From: Pontederia crassipes
Lineage: Eukaryota > Streptophyta > Magnoliopsida > Commelinales > Pontederiaceae
NCBI GenBank assembly: GCA_030549335.1
Contig: CM060198.1
Span: forward strand, 55,995,995 to 56,059,994
Length of the DNA: 64,000 bases
Direction: 5' to 3'
Shown here: piece after piece, positions 63,007 to 64,000 of the stretch
How positions within the stretch are numbered: position 1 is the first letter of the stretch
Layout: each line of letters opens with the position of its first letter
Notes under the pieces: generated by a model
What the model was told of the DNA's origin: nothing
What the model saw: only the letters and a program-made list of their open reading frames with translations
Database searches by the model: none
Position numbers and translations under genes: made by a program

Positions 63007-64000
63007 ATGGCCTCCTCCTCTTCCGACCCCTCCCCTGTCCTCGTAGAGGACTGCGCCGGCATCCTCCGCGTCTACAGCGATGGCTCCGTCGTCCGCGCCT
63101 CCGAGCCCGTCCTCCTCGTTCCCGTCGTCGACGACGGCTCCGTTGTCTGGAAGGATATTCTCTTCTCCCCCGAACACGGCCTTCACCTCCGTCTCTACAA
63201 GCCCCGCGGCGCCGCAGCCGTCAAGCTCCCCGTCTTCTTCTACTTCCGCGGCGGCGGCTTCTGCGTCGGGTCCCGCACGTGGCCCAACATCCACAACTAC
63301 TGCCTCCGTCTCGCCTCCGAGCTCGGCGCCTTCGTCGTATCGCCCGACTACCGCCTCGCCCCGGAGCACCGCCTCCCGGCAGCCCTCGACGACGCCTTCG
63401 CCGCGCTCATTTGGCTCCGCTCCCAGGCCGCCGGCGAGTGCGTGGACCACTGGCTCGCGGACATTGCCGACTTCGGCCGGGTCTTCGTCTGCGGTGACTC
63501 CTCCGGCGGGAACCTCGCCCACCATCTCGCCGTCCGTTTCGCCTCGGCTACCGGGAGGTCCGGCCTGGCTCCGCTCAGGATCCGCGGGTTCGTCCTCCTG
63601 ATGCCGTTCTTCGGCGGGACGGCGCCGACGAGGTCGGAGGCGGAGTGCCCGCCGGACGCGTTGCTGAACCGAGAGGTGTGCGACCAGTTATGGCGGCTCT
63701 CGATTCCGGCCGGGGCCACGCTGGACCACCCTCTGGTGAACCCCTTCGGACCGGAAAGCCCGGATCTGAAGCCGGTCGAGTTCGATCCGACGGTGGTGGT
63801 GGTCGGGGGACGAGACCTGCTGAGAGATCGGGCGGCCGAGTACGCGAGCCGGCTCAGGGAGCTGGAGAAGCCGGTCGAGCTGGTCGAGTTCGAGGGGCAG
63901 GAGCACGGGTTCTACATGTTCCAACCCCGGTCCGAGCCGGCTAACAGGCTCATGGGGGTTCTCAAGGGGTTCGTAGACAGCAATGGCGATTCATGTCGTG
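63007..64000 (+). CDS. CXE15: Carboxylesterase 15-like (alpha/beta hydrolase), 3' end outside window
   Basis: A single open exon of at least 331 codons runs to the window edge; the stop lies beyond 64000. It belongs to the plant CXE/GID1 group of the alpha/beta-hydrolase fold and is closest, by recall, to Arabidopsis CXE15 (shared VVSPDYRLAPEHRLPAA, GDSSGGN, PFFGG, NPFGP, LLRDRA.EYA, EHGFY). The catalytic triad is visible: Ser165 in GDSSG, Asp270 in GGRDLL, His300 in EHGFY. The oxyanion motif normally written HGGGF reads RGGGF (Arg81, codon CGC at 63247-63249), an unusual change at a conserved position. The gene is strongly GC-rich, in contrast to its surroundings, and sits about 7.7 kb downstream of DLD on the same strand. 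Substrates of CXE15-type enzymes are not known from sequence. The Met at 63007 is the first in frame. Confidence 0.92.
   Translation, partial: MASSSSDPSPVLVEDCAGILRVYSDGSVVRASEPVLLVPVVDDGSVVWKDILFSPEHGLHLRLYKPRGAAAVKLPVFFYFRGGGFCVGSRTWPNIHNYCLRLASELGAFVVSPDYRLAPEHRLPAALDDAFAALIWLRSQAAGECVDHWLADIADFGRVFVCGDSSGGNLAHHLAVRFASATGRSGLAPLRIRGFVLLMPFFGGTAPTRSEAECPPDALLNREVCDQLWRLSIPAGATLDHPLVNPFGPESPDLKPVEFDPTVVVVGGRDLLRDRAAEYASRLRELEKPVELVEFEGQEHGFYMFQPRSEPANRLMGVLKGFVDSNGDSCR

Noticed and set aside
62803-63525. 240-codon minus-strand frame antisense to CXE15
   Set aside because: It mirrors the GC-rich CXE15 coding strand, is Gly/Ala/Glu/Val-rich and has no domain; the plus strand has the full catalytic triad.

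Overview
The window is plant nuclear DNA, most likely from a monocot and probably not a grass. Genes have GT-AG introns. First exons are very GC-rich and later exons AT-rich (UBP12, GatC, SKA3-like, DLD, CXE15), which is the 5'-to-3' GC gradient typical of monocots. The intergenic DNA is AT-rich and full of decayed transposons. The species cannot be named from sequence alone.

Layout: positions 1-16 kb hold no host gene I can support. They are a mosaic of an LTR remnant, a recurring AT-rich non-autonomous DNA element ('family A', six copies in the window, one split by a LINE), a hAT-like fold-back element with a 171-bp hairpin, a compound long-TIR element and tandem repeats. Positions 16.4-32.3 kb (+) hold a complete 32-exon UBP12/UBP13 deubiquitinase gene (1115 aa when spliced) with a Pack-MULE-like element in intron 15. 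Positions 33.3-35.0 kb (-) hold a complete 5-exon organellar GatC gene, tail to tail with UBP12. Positions 35.8-38.6 kb (+) hold a 9-exon SKA3-like kinetochore gene, divergent from GatC, with a U12-type intron and an Au SINE. tRNA-Arg(CCT) and tRNA-Gly(TCC) follow at 39.9 and 41.8 kb. Positions 44.6-55.3 kb (+) hold a complete 18-exon mitochondrial D-lactate dehydrogenase gene (569 aa) whose introns carry a second Au SINE, a TRIM-like element and repeated tandem duplications. After about 7.7 kb of AT-rich repeat DNA, a single-exon carboxylesterase gene (CXE15-like) starts at 63007 and runs off the right edge.

The genes belong to different pathways: ubiquitin removal, organellar Gln-tRNA synthesis, chromosome segregation, methylglyoxal/D-lactate detoxification and ester hydrolysis. 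What links them is position. UBP12, SKA3-like, DLD and CXE15 match, from memory, the consecutive Arabidopsis loci At5g06600, At5g06590, At5g06580 and At5g06570, so the block looks like ancestral angiosperm microsynteny with GatC and two tRNA genes interposed. I found no convincing undescribed multi-gene system. The most interesting items are the conserved block, the His-to-Arg change in the esterase oxyanion motif, the long hairpin in the hAT-like element, the U12 and GC-AG introns, and the intronic Pack-MULE.
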